Shown: positions 54,035 to 63,346, numbered from the stretch's first letter. The stretch: 64,000 nt of DNA from an uncultured Candidatus Saccharibacteria bacterium (GCA_938041555.1 CALIAC010000012.1:19303-83302), one strand, 5' to 3'. Translations and numbers: made by a program. The notes: generated from the letters alone by a model not told the origin.

Positions 54035-55471
54035 CTATTTTGCACCTGTTTTGCGCAGCACCACACCAATCGTCTTGAATAGAATCTTGATATCTAGCCA
54101 GAAGCTCCAGTTTTGGGCATAAAATAGCTCAAGCTCGATCCGCTCATCAAAGCTTAGGTTTGAGCGCCCAGACACCTGCCATAAACCCGTCACCCCTGAC
54201 TTCACGCTGTGCAAGAGTGCCGTGCGGGCTGAACTAAACTTCACTTCTTGGGGTAGAATTGGCCGCGGCCCAACTAAGCTCAAATCACCACGAAAGACGT
54301 TGAAAATCTGGGGTAATTCGTCAAGTGATGTTGCCCGCAAAAAATTGCCAAAGCGAGTGATGCGTGGGTCGTGTTCGACCTTGCGGTTTTTTTCATACTC
54401 TTCAGCTAGGTCGTCGCGGCCCATTGCGCGGAACTCATCAGCTGCGTCTTGCTTGCCATACTGTGCGCCCATACTACGGAATTTGATGAGCTGGATTGGC
54501 TCGGAGTAGCGACTGAGGCGCTTTGAGATATAAAATGCTGGCCCAGGGTTAAAGATCTTTTGTAGGATGATGATGAGCACAAAAAGCGGCGCCAGGACAA
54601 TGAGTAATATGCCAGAAATGATCGTATCAAAAATCCGTTTTGCAATCTCTCCCCAGCCAATGAGTGGTGTTTGACTGACGGTAATCATTGGGTAGCCAAG
54701 AAAAACATCGATGGTGTTTTTGCCGGTATAAAATTCTGGCTCGCCAGGGATGAAGTTGTATTGGATATGGTTGACCTGTGCGGCACCAAGCACTTTTTGA
54801 TTCTTCTCTTCGTTTTCGTAGAGGTTGGTTTGGATGATGGTGTCAATCTTGAGCTCTTTGATCTGCGCCAGGGCGGGGTCGAGTGATGCAAAATGAACAA
54901 CATCGAGCCCAGGTGGTACAAAGCGCTTGGGGCCAGCCATTGCCACGACGCGAAAACCTGACTTGTAGGTGGTCGAGATCGACTCAGCGATGTCTCGCGT
55001 TGCTAGCGATGCCCCAATCACCATCACACGGTTCACGCCATGGTTGTACTGGAAGAGCCAACTCCGCGTCAGACGAAACAACTCACGCACCGTGCCAATT
55101 GCCAAAAACGAACCAAGAAAGACATACATCGCCACCAAGCGGGCCGGAAAGATATACATTCGTGTGCCGTACTCCCAGCCAATCACGAGCAGAATACCCA
55201 TGAATGTCCCGAGCAACAGCCGCCCCCACTCGACGAGCCGCCGGCCGTAGACGCTCGCACTATAGAGCCCAAGCGAGGCATAGAGAATAATCCACACTGG
55301 CGCAATAACGACAAACCCAAGCAGGTAGTCGCTGGCATAGACGGTATGGAGCAAATCACGGTGGTCGATCTGCGTGCGGACATAGTATGCGATGAAAAAC
55401 ACCGCCATCAGCACAACAAAATCGAGGCCGATGAGAATGAGACTATAAAATTTCGTATTTTTTGACGGCAT
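54035..55471 (-). CDS. Polyprenyl-phosphate sugar phosphotransferase (WbaP/WcaJ type)
   Basis: 478 residues. Four N-terminal membrane segments (about 10-130), a CoA-binding-like domain (about 140-260), a fifth membrane segment (about 285-310) and the C-terminal catalytic domain with KRIFDTIISGILLIVLAPLF, LIKFRSM, LVGPRPILPQEV and TGLWQVSGRSNL. It starts glycan synthesis by transferring a sugar-1-phosphate to undecaprenyl phosphate. Extended -10 TGTTATAGT lies 10 bases before the ATG. Confidence 0.93.
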   Translation of the reverse strand: MPSKNTKFYSLILIGLDFVVLMAVFFIAYYVRTQIDHRDLLHTVYASDYLLGFVVIAPVWIILYASLGLYSASVYGRRLVEWGRLLLGTFMGILLVIGWEYGTRMYIFPARLVAMYVFLGSFLAIGTVRELFRLTRSWLFQYNHGVNRVMVIGASLATRDIAESISTTYKSGFRVVAMAGPKRFVPPGLDVVHFASLDPALAQIKELKIDTIIQTNLYENEEKNQKVLGAAQVNHIQYNFIPGEPEFYTGKNTIDVFLGYPMITVSQTPLIGWGEIAKRIFDTIISGILLIVLAPLFVLIIILQKIFNPGPAFYISKRLSRYSEPIQLIKFRSMGAQYGKQDAADEFRAMGRDDLAEEYEKNRKVEHDPRITRFGNFLRATSLDELPQIFNVFRGDLSLVGPRPILPQEVKFSSARTALLHSVKSGVTGLWQVSGRSNLSFDERIELELFYAQNWSFWLDIKILFKTIGVVLRKTGAK

Positions 55472-55506
55472 AACAACTGTTACTATAACACTTTTTACCC
55501 AAAGTT

Positions 55507-55515
55507 TGCTACACT
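55507..55515 (+). promoter_or_regulatory. Extended -10 promoter of the ligase-like gene
   Basis: TGCTACACT fits TGnTANACT and ends 8 bases before the ATG at 55524. AAAGAG lies in between, so both leaderless and very short-leader initiation are possible. Confidence 0.55.
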
Positions 55516-55523
55516 AGAAAGAG

Positions 55524-56822
55524 ATGAAGCGGTTATTGCGAGAAAAGATACCGGCTTGGTTTTTGTGTACGATATTTTTCGGACTGGCTATCCATGCGCC
55601 GCTGACCGTATGGGTGGGTACTCATTGGCCAGATTATGCGCTCTTTGTCAAGGCATGGAAGGAAGTTTTGCTTTTCATTGTTTTGCTTCTTGTTGTTATC
55701 GACGTGACGCTACGTCGACAGTGGCAGCGTTGGCTGAGTGATCGCATTATTCAGCTTGCGCTCGCCTTTGCACTGTGGCACGGCGTGGTGGCGCTGCTTG
55801 TGCCAACGTCTGGTTTGGCATTGCTATCAGGTTTGTTGATTGACCTGCGTTTTGTGGCGCTTGGTGTGGCAGTCTATGTGTTTGTGAGTAATTGTCCGCA
55901 GTATCGGCGCTGGTTGCTGCGTATGCTTGGTGCGGGTGCAGTCATCGTGATTGGCTTTGCAGCAGCGCAGCTTGTCCTGCCGCGTGATGTGTTGGTGCCG
56001 CTTGGCTACGGGCCGACGACGATCGAACCTTACCAAACAGTCGACTCCAACAGTGCCTATGTCCGCATTAATAGCACGCTGCGTGGGCCAAACCCACTTG
56101 GGGCGTATGCAAGTACTGTCCTGACGCTTATCGTGGCGTATAGCGCATTGCAATGGCGGCGTATCTCGCATATGCGGCGTTGGGTGCTTGGTGGTATGGC
56201 GCTGCTAGCGGCGCTTGCAGTGTGGCAGAGCTATTCGCGAAGTGCGCTGCTCGCGGTGGCGGTTGGCGTTGGCATTGTTGCGATTGTCAGGGCATGGCAG
56301 TCGCAGACATCTCGGCGTATCGTGTTGTGGGGTGTTGGCGCAGTACTTGGCTGTGGGGTGATTGTTGGTAGTATTGGCTACGCTAGGGATCCACACTTTA
56401 TTGATAATGTTATCTTGCATAACGACCCAACGCATGGCCCGACCCAAACATCCGACAGCGACCGAATCACTTCGTTGCAAGCTGGCCTAGCGCGCGCCTT
56501 GCAGCAACCGCTTGGCACTGGCGTAGGAAGTACTGGCTCGGCATCGCTTCTTGGCAATGGGCAGAGCCTAATCATTGAAAACCACTATTTGTTCGTTGCT
56601 CACGAAATTGGCTGGATTGGATTACTATTATTAGTTGCATTAACCACTGGTGTGCTGGTAAAATTATGGCATCGCCGGTCATATTGGCTGGCTTTCGGTA
56701 GTTTTGCTGGCGGAATCGGCTTAACTGTGATAGGATTGTTCTTACCAGTTTTTGTTGACGACACTGTGTCGATGCTCTGGTGGGGGCTGGCAGCACTAGC
56801 GATAACGGAGGATGGATTATGA
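55524..56822 (+). CDS. O-antigen ligase/Wzy-like polytopic membrane protein
   Basis: 432 residues with about 11 membrane segments. The large loop and the segment SDRITSLQAGLARALQQPLG followed by GTGVGSTG and IENHYL match the Wzy_C/O-antigen-ligase family. In a Gram-positive-type envelope it would polymerise or attach surface glycan rather than make lipopolysaccharide. The stop overlaps the start of the LexA-like gene by 4 bases. Confidence 0.87.
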   Translation: MKRLLREKIPAWFLCTIFFGLAIHAPLTVWVGTHWPDYALFVKAWKEVLLFIVLLLVVIDVTLRRQWQRWLSDRIIQLALAFALWHGVVALLVPTSGLALLSGLLIDLRFVALGVAVYVFVSNCPQYRRWLLRMLGAGAVIVIGFAAAQLVLPRDVLVPLGYGPTTIEPYQTVDSNSAYVRINSTLRGPNPLGAYASTVLTLIVAYSALQWRRISHMRRWVLGGMALLAALAVWQSYSRSALLAVAVGVGIVAIVRAWQSQTSRRIVLWGVGAVLGCGVIVGSIGYARDPHFIDNVILHNDPTHGPTQTSDSDRITSLQAGLARALQQPLGTGVGSTGSASLLGNGQSLIIENHYLFVAHEIGWIGLLLLVALTTGVLVKLWHRRSYWLAFGSFAGGIGLTVIGLFLPVFVDDTVSMLWWGLAALAITEDGL

Positions 56823-57181
56823 CAAGCCCAACGCGAAAACAACGTGAATTATTGACATTTATAGACACATTTATCAAGAGTAATGGTTACGGCCCAAGCT
56901 ACCGCGAGATTATGCGTGCCTTTGATTACAAGTCGGTCAGTACGGTGGCAGCGCATGTCAACGGCCTGATTGTTCGTGGATTTTTGGTCAAAAAGGATAA
57001 CTCAGCACGTAGCCTGCAAGTGGTACCGCCCACTCAGAATGCTGCGGATGTTGTGGTGGCACCAGTCGAGCAGGTGATTCGTGCAAAAATAAGCGCATTA
57101 GAGCAGCAGGACAATGCCGCTGATGATATTGCGGTTTTGCAGCGCGCACTAGAAATTTTGCAAAGCGACCAATCATCATAG
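56819..57181 (+). CDS. LexA-like DNA-binding protein without peptidase domain
   Basis: 120 residues from the ATG at 56819, with CGGAGGAT upstream. Residues 1-65 match the LexA winged-helix domain: TRKQRELLTFIDTFIKSNGY, PSYREIMRAF, KSVSTVAAHVNGL. The C-terminal part is a short helical segment (ISALEQQDN to the end) in place of the S24 self-cleavage domain, so it cannot be cleaved like LexA. It is coupled to the ligase-like gene and may regulate the glycan genes or damage responses; targets unknown. Confidence 0.86.
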   Translation: MTSPTRKQRELLTFIDTFIKSNGYGPSYREIMRAFDYKSVSTVAAHVNGLIVRGFLVKKDNSARSLQVVPPTQNAADVVVAPVEQVIRAKISALEQQDNAADDIAVLQRALEILQSDQSS

Positions 57182-57185
57182 ATGA

Positions 57186-57191
57186 TATAAT
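57186..57191 (+). promoter_or_regulatory. -10 box of the serine hydrolase gene
   Basis: TATAAT ends 6 bases before the ATG at 57198. The predicted start of transcription falls on the start codon. Confidence 0.68.
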
Positions 57192-57197
57192 ATCTAC

Positions 57198-58964
57198 ATG
57201 ATGTACACTCCTCCGCGCGCGCAGCGTCCGTACCCCCGACGCCGCAAGGCAACTATTGCCGAAAAACTTCGTTTTGCCGATTGGCGTGTGCCAGTGCTGC
57301 GTATTCGCTGGACACGGCGCAAAACATATATCACTATTGGTATTATTCTTGGGCTCAATGTGCTGTTCCAGCTGGTGTATCCGAGTGATCGACTACTACC
57401 AAATGCGCGGATCGACGGTGTATCGCTTGGTTGGCAGACAATGTCAGAGGCCACAGAAACCCTTAACCAAGCCTACCAAGAGCACTCTGTAAAGCTAGTG
57501 GGTGATGGCACAACCATCGCCTCGCCGACGATTGAGCAGCTTGCTATTACAGTAGACAACACCGACCGGCTTACGCAGGCGCAGTATCCCTTGCTGTGGC
57601 GAATTATGCCGTTGTCGTCGTTCTGGTGGCAGCCAGATGTGCCAAGCTCGCCAAAATTAACGACTACGACGCGTACCGAGCAATATATTACTCAGACGAT
57701 CATGCCAGTCTGTAAGCGTGCACCAGTCGATGCGAGCCTCAAAGTCGAACATGGCAAGCTGGTGGTGAATCAGGCGCGGCGCGGTGGTGAGTGTCAGCGT
57801 GATGCAGTGTCGCATAGTATTGGTGCGATTAGCCCACGTCTTGTACAGGGCACGACCGTTGAAATCCCAATGCGCGGCATCGCCCCGGCTATTACAACTG
57901 ATGCAGCGAAGGCGCTCGAGCAAAAAATCACGAAAGTTATTGGCAAGGGTGTTGCCCTTAAGGTAAACGACGAGACGGTAACATTGCCAGCGAATGAAGT
58001 TATTCAGTGGGTTGTTGCTCAGCCAAAGGATAAGACATTAGTAGCAAGCATTAGTGCATCACAGGCCTCCGGCTATCTTACCAAGTATGTCACGCCAAAG
58101 GTGAATATTGATCCAGGCACCACGAAAGTTGCCACATACGATCTCACCGAAACGTCACGTACAGATGGTAAACCAGGGCGCACGCTCGATATTGACGCAA
58201 CTGCGCAGCAGCTCTCGGAGTTTATTAATCAAACACGCCCACAGCCAGCTGCAGTAACGAAGACGGTGCCAGCCAAGGTAGAATATGACCGCAATTATAG
58301 CTCGACCGAAGACGGGCTCAACGCTCTTCTCAAACACTATGCTGAAGATCACCCTGGGACGTATGGTGTCTCATTCTTAGAGATTGATGGCAAGAAGCGC
58401 AATGCAAGCTACAATGGCAACAAGCAATTTGTCACTGCCAGTACATACAAACTATTTGTTGGCTATAGCGTGCTTCGGCGCGAGCAGCTGGCAGGCTGGC
58501 GCTGGGAGGACAACCAAGTTTGCTTCAATAAGATGATTAGCCAGAGCGACAACCCATGCGCAGAGAACTACCTTAAGGTCATTGGTTATGATGTTGTGAC
58601 AAAGGACGCGAATGATATTGGATTCAAAGACACGACCTTCGCCAAGTCTGGTGGGCCATACACCACAGCAAATGATCTCGCACGCTTTATGGTGATGCTC
58701 GATGCAGGGCAGAACTTTAGTAGTGCCAACCGCGACCGATTTCTCTCTGCGCTCAAGGCTAATGTATATCGCAAAGGTATTCCTGCTGGCACGAATGGCA
58801 CGGTGGCAGATAAGGTTGGGTTCTTGAATGGTCTCCTGCACGACGCAGCGATCGTCTATGGCTCGAACGGCAAATACGTCCTCGCCATCATGACAGATGG
58901 CAGTAGTTGGAACAATATCGCTGAGCTAACTAAGCGGATCGAACAATTCCGTAGCCAGCCATAG
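57198..58964 (+). CDS. Membrane-anchored class A beta-lactamase-like serine hydrolase with PG-binding domains
   Basis: 588 residues. One membrane segment (about 38-60) follows a basic start. Residues 70-370 resemble the YoaR/VanW-associated peptidoglycan-binding domains, with two similar units. Residues 375-588 form a beta-lactamase-like domain with the SxxK motif STYK at 415-418 and SDN near 451. The third motif, KTG in the family, reads KVG near 539. It probably acts on peptidoglycan outside the cell, as a D,D-peptidase or a beta-lactamase-related hydrolase; resistance function is not implied by the sequence. Confidence 0.87.
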   Translation: MMYTPPRAQRPYPRRRKATIAEKLRFADWRVPVLRIRWTRRKTYITIGIILGLNVLFQLVYPSDRLLPNARIDGVSLGWQTMSEATETLNQAYQEHSVKLVGDGTTIASPTIEQLAITVDNTDRLTQAQYPLLWRIMPLSSFWWQPDVPSSPKLTTTTRTEQYITQTIMPVCKRAPVDASLKVEHGKLVVNQARRGGECQRDAVSHSIGAISPRLVQGTTVEIPMRGIAPAITTDAAKALEQKITKVIGKGVALKVNDETVTLPANEVIQWVVAQPKDKTLVASISASQASGYLTKYVTPKVNIDPGTTKVATYDLTETSRTDGKPGRTLDIDATAQQLSEFINQTRPQPAAVTKTVPAKVEYDRNYSSTEDGLNALLKHYAEDHPGTYGVSFLEIDGKKRNASYNGNKQFVTASTYKLFVGYSVLRREQLAGWRWEDNQVCFNKMISQSDNPCAENYLKVIGYDVVTKDANDIGFKDTTFAKSGGPYTTANDLARFMVMLDAGQNFSSANRDRFLSALKANVYRKGIPAGTNGTVADKVGFLNGLLHDAAIVYGSNGKYVLAIMTDGSSWNNIAELTKRIEQFRSQP

Positions 58965-58993
58965 CATTAAATGCCTATTTTGCGGTGTGACTC

Positions 58994-59023
58994 TTGACGA
59001 ACCACCCCTCTAACCGGTATACT
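58994..59023 (+). promoter_or_regulatory. Promoter of tRNA-Asn
   Basis: TTGACG (58994-58999) and TATACT (59018-59023) are 18 bases apart and lie 10 bases before the mature tRNA. Confidence 0.75.
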
Positions 59024-59033
59024 TACAGAGTAA

Positions 59034-59108
59034 TCCGGAGTAGCTCAGTGGTAGAGCGGGTCGCTGTTAACGATTAGGTCGCTGGTTCGAGCCCAGTCTC
59101 CGGAGCCA
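59034..59108 (+). tRNA. tRNA-Asn (GTT anticodon)
   Basis: The acceptor stem pairs TCCGGAG with CTCCGGA; the D arm reads GCTCAGTGGTAGAGC; the anticodon loop CTGTTAA gives GTT; the T arm contains GGTTCGAGCC; CCA is encoded. Confidence 0.95.
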
Positions 59109-59120
59109 CGATGTATGATA

Positions 59121-59150
59121 AAGACCGATGAAAATCGGTCTTATTTTATT
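59121..59150 (+). terminator. Terminator of tRNA-Asn
   Basis: AAGACCGAT and ATCGGTCTT pair around a GAAA loop and are followed by ATTTTATT. Confidence 0.85.
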
Positions 59151-59223
59151 AAAGCTTATATCGCCCTTGAGTCGCAAAATTCAAATACCGAGAGACTAAC
59201 CCTAGTAGACAAGCGAGCTTATA

Positions 59224-59328
59224 CTATAGTGTAAGCTCAACAACGACTGGGTAGTGGTCCGACGCTCGGTCTGATAGTGGTGTTTTGACAATGTTGTATG
59301 AGGTTAGTGTAAGCTGGAATGATTTAAT
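59224..59328 (-). pseudogene. C-terminal remnant of an endonuclease/exonuclease/phosphatase-family gene
   Basis: A 34-codon open stretch on the minus strand, right after the HD/DUF1152-like gene, ends with SDRASDHYPVVVELTL and a TAG. The SDHxPV motif with a beta-strand end is the hallmark C-terminus of the endonuclease/exonuclease/phosphatase family. It is preceded by an in-frame stop and there is no start codon, so it is a fragment left by deletion or rearrangement. Confidence 0.55.
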
Positions 59329-59332
59329 TTAA

Positions 59333-61531
59333 TCAATGATTTACAGCTTGGTATAACTGCTTAGCCTGCATCATTACCACGCGAGCGGTCGAAGGGCGGA
59401 TATTCATAAAGATACGCCATGGGTTATGGGCTGAAGTTGCATTAGCTCGTGGGAGAGCGAGTGGCTGCAAGCCGTGCTTGCCTGTCAGCGCAGCAATCCA
59501 CGCCAGTGGTGTCTTGCCATAAAGCCCTTCTTCGCTCGCAGAGCCGTCCATGCGCCATGTAGCGTAGGTTTGAGTAATGGTGGTAGTATCGTCTGGCTGG
59601 AGAAGATAGCGCTGGGCATTGCTACGGGCAAGCATATCATTGGCATATGGCGGTGTATCTACACCAGGTGCAACGATAGCCGTAAAGACATCGAGTGGCG
59701 CGCCATCCGCCTCTGCCGCGGCCTTGATGATATGGAGGGCAGTGAGTACAGCATAATCTTGATCTGGTGATGAGGTTGTGGGGTCGATGGCGGTATTGGC
59801 GCGGTAAAGTACATCACCACCGGTGTCGATGCCACAAATTGCATCAGCTCCCGTCTCGCGGATGAGGAGCTGTAGGTCGTGGGCGATCTGCTCCGGCTCA
59901 ATCGAATTGAGCAGATAAACTGGTGCGATTGTTTCATCCTTGGCAATAATATCCTCGAGGAAGCGCCAGTCACCAACTTTGGTCGTTTCCTCTGTGATTT
60001 CTACTGTTGCGTCACTAATCTGTCGGCCGGTATGAGCAAGCTGTTTGTTGTTATCGGCAGCAAAGTTGCGTACTGACACAATGGCTGTAGGCTGCACGGC
60101 ATGGTGCTGCTGATGAAGCTTGCTTAGCATAGCAGCCTGAATACCATCCGAGCCACCACCCATCCCAAGGTAGATGATCCGCTTGCCGCGGAGCTGCTCA
60201 GAGTCAAACGCCGGGAGTGAATCAATAGCAAGCTCGGGCGTGTCCTGATATTCTGGCACAAGCATTTCACCGCTGTGGTGGAAGCGCAGCTCTGCCTGGT
60301 GTGGATCGAGCGTGCCTTGGTTGGCGGCTTGGGCGATAGTGCTGAGGTCTGCCGTGACAACACCTGTCTCGCCTGCTTTGCGCGCTGCTTTGTCGGCAAT
60401 GTGTGCCTCTTGCAAAACATGCGCAAAGTAAGTGAGCGCTGCGCTAAGGCTATGATGTGTTTCAAGCCCCTTTAGCAAGGCTGGGCCGTAGTAAGGCAGC
60501 GTTGCGCGCCGATGAATACCATCATTGCTGAGCTCTTGAGCGAGGATAGCTTGTACAGGGCCAGGTAGCGTATCTAGCGCATTGGTCAGTTGCTGATATT
60601 CCTCTGGTGTGTCATAGCGCAGCATACAGGCAAGGCGCACGGTGTGGGTGTGTGCTTGGCTGTTGATGAGCTGCTCAATAGCGTCATCACTTAGGCCAAA
60701 GCGCTGTGATCGCCGAGCGAGGTAGTGAGCGTAGCGTGCGTCGTTGGTCGGGAGGGTGCTGTCGGTTAAGACGTCGCAGGCTGCTGCCATTTGGTTGTAC
60801 AGAGGAGAAGTGAGAAGTAGAGAGCTCTCAGCATTAACGTGGCCCAGCGCACCAGCAATATCAAACAGCGTGTGCATGATATAGAGCGAACGCACTGGCT
60901 CGGTGCTCTCCGCAAAGCTTGCCAGCGCTGCCGGTGGTGCTTCGGCTTGGATAAACTGGCCAAGATTGAGCTCTGTGTTGATGACGTCGCGGATGACTGC
61001 TTGGTCTGCTTCGCTGAGCTGGCCGAATGTTGGCAATAGCTCTGCGCGTTTTGCAGCGCAATCTGGCTTAAGCAAGCGGCGCAACACTTCGTCATGATCG
61101 ACCGAATCAGCGGCATCCTCACCCATCACGGTACTCGCAAGCGTTTGGTTCTTACCCAAATCATGAATAAGCATAATATAGCGCATTACATTGGCGCTAT
61201 GCTCGCCAGGCAAGTTGCTTACAACCCACTGATGAAATTCTTCAAATTCTTCACGCGTGAGGCGATTGGCGTCGCTCTGGGCGGCGGTCAGTTTGTGATA
61301 ATTTTCATCGCCGCCATAATACAGATAGTTCATAACGTTGAGCGAGCAGGCAGTTCGTTGATATTCTGCGCGCTGATTGGCTGCTTCGTCTGCCCCTTGT
61401 GACTCTGGTGAGGCTTTGATATCTTCGCCGATCAGCAGCTTCGCCTCAGGAAGCTGCAGGACGTCAAGCCGCTGCTCGACATCACGAATTTCAGAGGCGG
61501 GTATTTGATGAGATAAAGGTGAACGTTCCAT
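59333..61531 (-). CDS. Fusion of an HD-type helical domain and a DUF1152-like domain
   Basis: 732 residues from the ATG at 61531 (MERSPLSHQIP). A TACACT box lies 6 bases before it, and an ATG 13 codons upstream lies beyond the box. The N-terminal half is helical and carries MLIHDLGK near residue 120 and DHDEVLRRLL near 148, as in HD-domain metal-dependent phosphohydrolases. The C-terminal part (about 455-715) starts GKRIIYLGMGGGSDGI and continues with GIDTGGDVLY and VAPGVDTPP, which resembles DUF1152 of unknown function. I know no experimental role for the combination. Confidence 0.75.
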   Translation of the reverse strand: MERSPLSHQIPASEIRDVEQRLDVLQLPEAKLLIGEDIKASPESQGADEAANQRAEYQRTACSLNVMNYLYYGGDENYHKLTAAQSDANRLTREEFEEFHQWVVSNLPGEHSANVMRYIMLIHDLGKNQTLASTVMGEDAADSVDHDEVLRRLLKPDCAAKRAELLPTFGQLSEADQAVIRDVINTELNLGQFIQAEAPPAALASFAESTEPVRSLYIMHTLFDIAGALGHVNAESSLLLTSPLYNQMAAACDVLTDSTLPTNDARYAHYLARRSQRFGLSDDAIEQLINSQAHTHTVRLACMLRYDTPEEYQQLTNALDTLPGPVQAILAQELSNDGIHRRATLPYYGPALLKGLETHHSLSAALTYFAHVLQEAHIADKAARKAGETGVVTADLSTIAQAANQGTLDPHQAELRFHHSGEMLVPEYQDTPELAIDSLPAFDSEQLRGKRIIYLGMGGGSDGIQAAMLSKLHQQHHAVQPTAIVSVRNFAADNNKQLAHTGRQISDATVEITEETTKVGDWRFLEDIIAKDETIAPVYLLNSIEPEQIAHDLQLLIRETGADAICGIDTGGDVLYRANTAIDPTTSSPDQDYAVLTALHIIKAAAEADGAPLDVFTAIVAPGVDTPPYANDMLARSNAQRYLLQPDDTTTITQTYATWRMDGSASEEGLYGKTPLAWIAALTGKHGLQPLALPRANATSAHNPWRIFMNIRPSTARVVMMQAKQLYQAVNH

Positions 61532-61588
61532 AGCATTAGTGTAGAGGATTACACGGTGAAATGGTAGCATGAGCGGTTTATAAAAGAC

Positions 61589-63046
61589 CTACTGCTTATA
61601 TTGAGAGTATGACTCGCCAGCGCTGAGGGGATGGCCAAATAGGTTCTTGACCGTGACAAATCTGTACCCTTGCTTTTGCAATGCATCGAGGATACACGGC
61701 ACAGCATCGACGCTGGTTTTGTGGATATCGTGCATGAGAATAATCGCACCAGGTGCAGCATTGGCAACGGCACGGCTACAGACAATTGCTGCATCGTGGT
61801 CGGCCCAATCGCGTGTATCGATTGACCACATGATGGCTGGCATAGTAAGCTGCTGGAGCTGCGCACGCACCTTGTCATTCATGCCACCATATGGTGGACG
61901 GACCATTGTTGGTGTCACGCCAGTAGCTGCAGCAACGGCACTGTTTGTACTCTCAATCTCTTGGCGGATGACAGCTTCGTCGCGCTTGGGGAGGAGTGAA
62001 TGATTCCACGTGTGGTTGCCTACTTGGTGTTTGCGTTGAACTGCTTGCTGGAGCGCGATACTGTATGGTGCAACATTTCGCCCCACCACAAAGAAGGTTG
62101 CCTTAGCATGATAGCGATCAAGGTGCTCGAGCAGTGTCTGAGTATATGGCCCAGGCCCGTCGTCAAAGGTGAGTGCAATACAGCGATGGCGCACACAGTC
62201 GGTTGTTGATGATAATGCTGACGGTGGAATATCAAAAAGTTTCTTGGTGGTTGGGTTTTGGACAAAATGGCTGAGCTGCCTGATCGGCAATTTCAGGCTA
62301 ATGATTCCATCTACACCAACGCCAAGCGAGTACTTATCAAAGAGAAAGCCAATTGTTTTTCGGTCATACACCAAAAAGTTTGTAATAGACTCTGGCGTAA
62401 TAATCTCCGCTACTTTTGCTGGCTGGGCATGCGGATAGCGTTGCTGTACCTGTTTGCGCAGGGCGATGACGAGCTCATTTATTCCCACGATTGATGTATC
62501 AACGAGGGTGGACGATGTAATTGGCTGGCCGCTCATTTTATCGAATGTCCAGTAGTGGACTGTGTTGGTTGGCAGAGTGCGATGTAGAGCAGTGCGGACA
62601 AACACAGCGAGAGAGATCGTCGCGTCATCTTGGTGAATAATGTGATAGGTAATGATGTTGCTGCGAGTTGCTATGTCATTTGAATGTGCTTGTTGAGATG
62701 GAGTATTACTGTCGATGATTGTGGCAACTGTTTTGTCTATATTGGCAATACCTGTTTGTGGATAGGTAATGATTGTTTGGTGTGATGCCGATTGATGCTT
62801 GATGATGCGCGAGCGAATAGCACCACGAGAGAATGATAGTGTGTAAGTGTGCGTTGTTGATGGTGGTATATGTGTGATGTGTGATGATTTTTGTGATTGT
62901 TGGCCATACCAAAGTGAGCAGATTAATAGACTAGTAATAATAAGGCAGAGCCATGTATAAAAAAAGTTGCGGAGTTTTACATGTGTTGCATTATTTTCAA
63001 CACCTGAATAAATTTGAGCTTCTATATCTTCCACCTTATGGAACAT
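61589..63046 (-). CDS. Polysaccharide deacetylase (NodB family) with N-terminal membrane anchor
   Basis: 485 residues. A membrane segment lies at about 30-50, then a 230-residue extracellular region (possibly a DUF3298-like module), then the NodB domain from about 285. Catalytic motifs are LTFDDGPGPYT, HTWNHS, RPPYGGMND and SIDTRDWADHD, followed by LMHDIHK. It removes acetyl groups from peptidoglycan or surface glycan, which could protect the cell from lysozymes, including its own. A TACAAT box lies 6 bases before the ATG. Confidence 0.93.
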   Translation of the reverse strand: MFHKVEDIEAQIYSGVENNATHVKLRNFFYTWLCLIITSLLICSLWYGQQSQKSSHITHIPPSTTHTYTLSFSRGAIRSRIIKHQSASHQTIITYPQTGIANIDKTVATIIDSNTPSQQAHSNDIATRSNIITYHIIHQDDATISLAVFVRTALHRTLPTNTVHYWTFDKMSGQPITSSTLVDTSIVGINELVIALRKQVQQRYPHAQPAKVAEIITPESITNFLVYDRKTIGFLFDKYSLGVGVDGIISLKLPIRQLSHFVQNPTTKKLFDIPPSALSSTTDCVRHRCIALTFDDGPGPYTQTLLEHLDRYHAKATFFVVGRNVAPYSIALQQAVQRKHQVGNHTWNHSLLPKRDEAVIRQEIESTNSAVAAATGVTPTMVRPPYGGMNDKVRAQLQQLTMPAIMWSIDTRDWADHDAAIVCSRAVANAAPGAIILMHDIHKTSVDAVPCILDALQKQGYRFVTVKNLFGHPLSAGESYSQYKQ

Positions 63047-63138
63047 AGCTATATTGTAGCGCGAACCGAGGTAAGAACAAAATTGAATAATGAGAGTCTA
63101 AGCCAAAAGGCATAATTTAATAGAATATATGTACTCTA

Positions 63139-63180
63139 TGTTCATTGCAAAATACCCCGGGAGGGTATTTTGCAATGAAC
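63139..63180. repeat. Palindromic element, copy B
   Basis: GTTCATTGCAAAATACCC (63140-63157) and its exact reverse complement (63163-63180) form an 18-bp perfect stem around a 5-base loop. It is related to copy A at 49611-49643. The gap 63047-63346 otherwise contains the promoter of the last gene. Confidence 0.75.
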
Positions 63181-63257
63181 TAAAAATGATTATCGTTCAT
63201 AAATAAAGAAGAAACGCTACATCACTTAATGAGGCAGAAGCTATTTCTGATAGATAA

Positions 63258-63266
63258 TGATATAAT
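63258..63266 (+). promoter_or_regulatory. Extended -10 promoter of the kinase/phosphatase gene
   Basis: TGATATAAT matches TGnTATAAT. The leader is about 74 bases and contains AAAGGAG just before the ATG. Confidence 0.6.
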
Positions 63267-63346
63267 ATAGAAAAGAAGTATATCACTTAGTCGTATACAA
63301 TTAAGTGAAAATCTTGAAAACGACAACGCTACAGAAAGGAGAAAAT

